From: Patagioenas fasciata
Lineage: Eukaryota > Chordata > Aves > Columbiformes > Columbidae
Direction: 5' to 3'
DNA: 64,000 bases
Assembly: GCF_037038585.1 (NCBI RefSeq)
Contig: NC_092524.1
Span: 68,596,552 to 68,660,551, forward strand
Below the pieces are notes generated by a model, which did no database searches, was not told the origin of the DNA, and worked only from the letters and a program-made list of their open reading frames with translations. Below, piece after piece: positions 61,150-64,000 of the stretch. Both the position numbers and the translations under genes were made by a program. How positions within the stretch are numbered: position 1 is the first letter of the stretch; each line of letters begins with the position of its first letter.

Positions 61150-63114
61150 AGGGAAGCTGTCAGTGTTTCCCAAAATGTGGATTTATCAGCACAACAAAAG
61201 GCCATGGCACCTCCCTGCCAGCCCTCCCAACCCACCAAACAGCCAACCCATCCATAAAGCTCTTCCTGCACCGCTCGAGCTGCGGGACTTAGACCAGCAG
61301 CCTCGCTCAGCCAGCCCTCCTCCTCCTCCCGACCAGCCAGGAGCTCTGCGTTACTTCACTTGTGCCGTTGCCGAACACTCCACATGAACAGGGAAGCGAG
61401 AGGAGCCTGTCCTTCACAGGCTGCTATTGCCAGCACCCTGCTGAGCCCCGGCTGCCTGGCTCCTGCTGGTACATCTGCTCTGTTCTGTGGGATCGCTGAC
61501 AGCTCCTCTTTTCCAGTGTTGTTTTGATTCTCTCTTTCAGGCTATGATGCAAAGGACTCAGCCAGCCCAGCTACCAACCTTTCTACTCCAAGACTTGGCT
61601 GGACCAAGGTAAAGCGAGAACATCTTGCAGCTGCCTATGTAGCCTTGTTCCCAGCCTGCCTGGAGCTGTACTTAGAGGTCAAGCCTTTCTGGAGATGATC
61701 TCAAGCAAACCAGAATGGAGGAGAAGTCATCCCACCTTGCAACTTAACTCTCATCAGGCCTTGCCAGGAACAAATCATCAGAGAGCACAAGGGACAATGT
61801 TTCCTGATTCCTGAAACTGCAAGACACCTCCCAACCACCTCCAAGCTCCAAGAGACCTGGGAAAGAGAAGGAGATCAGTCCAGAAGGAAAACTTCTTAGC
61901 TTGGACTGATCATTTGCTATGGAAGAAAGAGGCTTCAACTTTGGATAGAGGCTCCTGGACTTCACAGTGGGCTGTTAAAGATGTGGGGCTGCTTTTAGCA
62001 AGGTAAAATTCTCTTGGTCGAAGTCTCAGGAATGAAAAGGGAGAGATGCAAGCCCTGTAGAGCCCTGTCTGGGAAAGCCCATTCTAAAGGGATTGGGGTA
62101 TGAAGACTCCCCAAGATGTTGATGGACCAGGTTTTATCGTGCCTCCCCCAACCCACGCTCTCAGTGGGATGGATGTGCAAGGGACCATGCACAGCTCTTC
62201 GACTGGAAGACCAGCATCAGTAGCAGCATTTTGAATATAGGTTGTCTTGCCTGTCCTTCTCGAGGTGACTCAATAGATGTGTGGGTAAGGCCTACAGGAA
62301 AGAACCTGGGCTCTGAAGAGCACTGCTTGATGACCTCTGGTCCAGAGGAGGCCCTGACCCTCTCAAGAAAGAACTGAGCCTTAGGAGGGTTTCCAAATGT
62401 CCTGTCTACCTTGTAAACCCACTCACATGCCCACAAGACACTTGCTTCCCATCATCTGTATGTGCCCTTCACAATCTGGCAAGCCTTTTCACTTCTACAG
62501 GGAACTAAATCTGCACGTACCCCTCCTCAAGCTCTCATCCATCCCACTTCTTCAAAGACTCAGTGGGATTTAATCTCAGCAGATGTGCGGTCTGGCCTTA
62601 CTTGTCTCGTCAGGTCTCCTTTGGCAACAGCCGCTGCTCCTTCTATGAAGAATGATTCCCTACACAACAGCGATTTCCACCTCATGAACATAGATATTTT
62701 GCATAAATGTCAGACTGAAGTCATTTCACAACCAGAAGCAGAAATAAAGTAACACAGCCCTCTTTCTAGCTATTTTGACATCATTAGCTATGAAGCCCTC
62801 AACATCGACAGCCACCTGCTCCGCAGTCTGGTGCCTTTCTGCATTTGGTGGTCTGGAGACAAGACCCATCCAGATCCCCCAGAGGTGCTGCCGTTCATGC
62901 AGCTTTCAGGGGCTGAAAATTCAATTTCCAGTGGGTAAAGGAGACACAGCTCCACCTTCATCTCTAGGTGAATGCAGCCTTGTGGAAGAGATGAACCAAC
63001 AACTAGTGTCCTTCAAACAGGAGGCAGAAGCTGATGAAACCCCTGCCCTGCCTCTTCTCTTACCTACTTGCACACTGAACAAAAGCTACGAGGTCCATGC
63101 AAGACTATCCGTCA
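61150..63114. other. Unique sequence with one exon-like block on the plus strand
   Basis: 61541-61608 on the plus strand lies between a strong acceptor (GATTCTCTCTTTCAG) and a GTAAAG donor and is open in two frames. It runs antisense to the minus-strand candidate genes and might be part of a non-coding transcript or chance. Nothing else recognised. Confidence 0.35.
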
Positions 63115-63131
63115 GTAGGTGAGCGCTGGTA

Positions 63132-63137
63132 TTTATT
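63132..63137 (-). terminator. Polyadenylation signal for the minus-strand terminal exon
   Basis: AATAAA on the minus strand (TTTATT on plus), about 710 bases past the stop codon at 63847. First canonical signal I found downstream; it implies a 3' UTR of about 0.73 kb. Confidence 0.45.
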
Positions 63138-63846
63138 GTGCTGTAACAGACAGTGCTGGTTGAAAATGGACCAAGATTTTTGTGGTGAATCGAGTGTCGA
63201 GGCCATTCCTGTGTGTCTCCAAGAAGCGTGGAGCAGAGCTGAAGGAAGAAAGAAGGGGTGAGAGTCGGGGAACCCAGTGCAGAAATGTGCTTCAAACTGT
63301 ATCAACAATACTGTAGTCGGGCACTTCTCAGGTGGCAAGGGATACAGTTCAAGTGTATAACTCATTAATTAAGCAGAGCAGCTAATCTTAGCACTAATGA
63401 ACTCTAGCTCAGGTTATGTAACATTTAAAAATCAACAAATCGGACAGAAGTCATTCACAGTAAAGATTTCCATTCCTGGGTTAGGTGAGAGCTATTGTTA
63501 TGATTAGATTACTGCCAGCCAGGACCAAAAACAGCACACCAGGATAACAGGGAAAAAAGAATCATCCATATGTATCAGCTCCAGCTGTAACAAGACGCGC
63601 TGTGGATCTGAATGAGGCACCGGGTGCAAATGTGGAATCTCACTAGGGTATCAAAACACAGGTCACCGGGCGGTACACGTAGAGCAGAGCATGCCGTTTC
63701 GCCGGGGTGGTACCGGCCGTGGCTCGGGGCGGTGGAGAGCAGCGATGCAGCACAAAGTTAGTTGTTCTATTTGTTTGGTTGGTTGGTTTCCTCCCCCTCC
63801 CTCTTTCGCAAAGTCACGGGCTCTCACAAGGGCACTGCAGTCCGGT

Positions 63847-63915
63847 TCAGAATTCATCTTCGGAGCTGTCGGCTAAGAGCATCACTCGGTCTTGCATGCT
63901 GTTAAATTCCCGCTG
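63847..63915 (-). CDS. Candidate last coding exon of an unidentified minus-strand gene
   Basis: On the minus strand a strong acceptor (CTTTTCTCCCCCCAG) precedes a frame that starts in phase 0. It reads QREFNSMQDRVML and then LADSSEDEF before TGA at 63849-63847. The hydrophobic-then-acidic C-terminal end and the single open frame look like a genuine protein end. The acceptor is a tandem NAGNAG (CAGCAG), so the first glutamine may be optional. The rest of the gene lies right of the window. The family is not recognised. It may be a different gene from the exon chain at 49-59 kb, since this exon ends the protein upstream of that chain. Confidence 0.55.
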   Translation of the reverse strand, partial: QREFNSMQDRVMLLADSSEDEF

Positions 63916-64000
63916 CTGGGGGGAGAAAAGAAACATGAAAGAGGTCTGCATGCAAAAGGGAAATGAAGAGTATTTGCATCCCCCTTAGAGTCTGACCGAG

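Noticed and set aside
1-64000. Search for CRISPR arrays, operons, phage or other microbial defence modules
   Set aside because: None present. The repeats are CR1, LTR or minisatellite, and the sequence has vertebrate gene structure.

Overview
This is avian-type nuclear DNA. The window holds roughly thirty CR1 (chicken repeat 1) LINE copies on both strands, most of them 5'-truncated and ending in CR1's short ATTCTGTG-like 3' signature. It also holds solo endogenous-retrovirus LTRs, microsatellites, one CpG island and long AT-rich unique stretches. There is no operon organisation, ribosome binding site, CRISPR array or phage-like module, and nearly all long open frames are CR1 sequence or simple repeat. 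CR1 is also common in crocodilians and turtles; the call of bird rests on repeat style and compactness and is an inference. || Layout. 1-24 kb is intronic or intergenic sequence with scattered CR1s, an LTR (7.65-8.29 kb), a long CR1 with reverse-transcriptase remnants (9.3-10.4 kb), a head-to-head CR1 pair (11.6-12.5 kb) and a 67-bp minisatellite (18.6-19.06 kb). 23.93-24.75 kb is a CpG island with a convincing minus-strand first coding exon (24341-24443), with a CR1 directly upstream. 28.30-29.09 kb is a pure-purine minisatellite whose core is nineteen identical 20-bp units. 33.0-33.5 kb and 38.66-39.29 kb are solo LTRs. 39.3-48.5 kb is mostly unique and AT-rich. || 48.5-59 kb contains three minus-strand candidate exons (58868-58937, 52655-52711, 49335-49497) with good splice signals and mutually compatible phases; together they read as one Ser/Arg/Gln-rich chain. 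The right edge (63847-63915) looks like the last coding exon of a minus-strand gene, with a polyadenylation signal about 0.7 kb downstream. || I could not name any of these genes from the sequence. The two or three minus-strand genes may be separate neighbours, or the 24-kb exon may be an alternative promoter of a longer gene; the window alone does not decide. I see no previously undescribed biological system. The most unusual items are the two minisatellites, a CR1 pair sharing the same non-CR1 5' leader, a CR1 inserted inside another CR1, a CR1 with a perfect 17-bp target duplication, and the phase-linked SR-rich exon chain.
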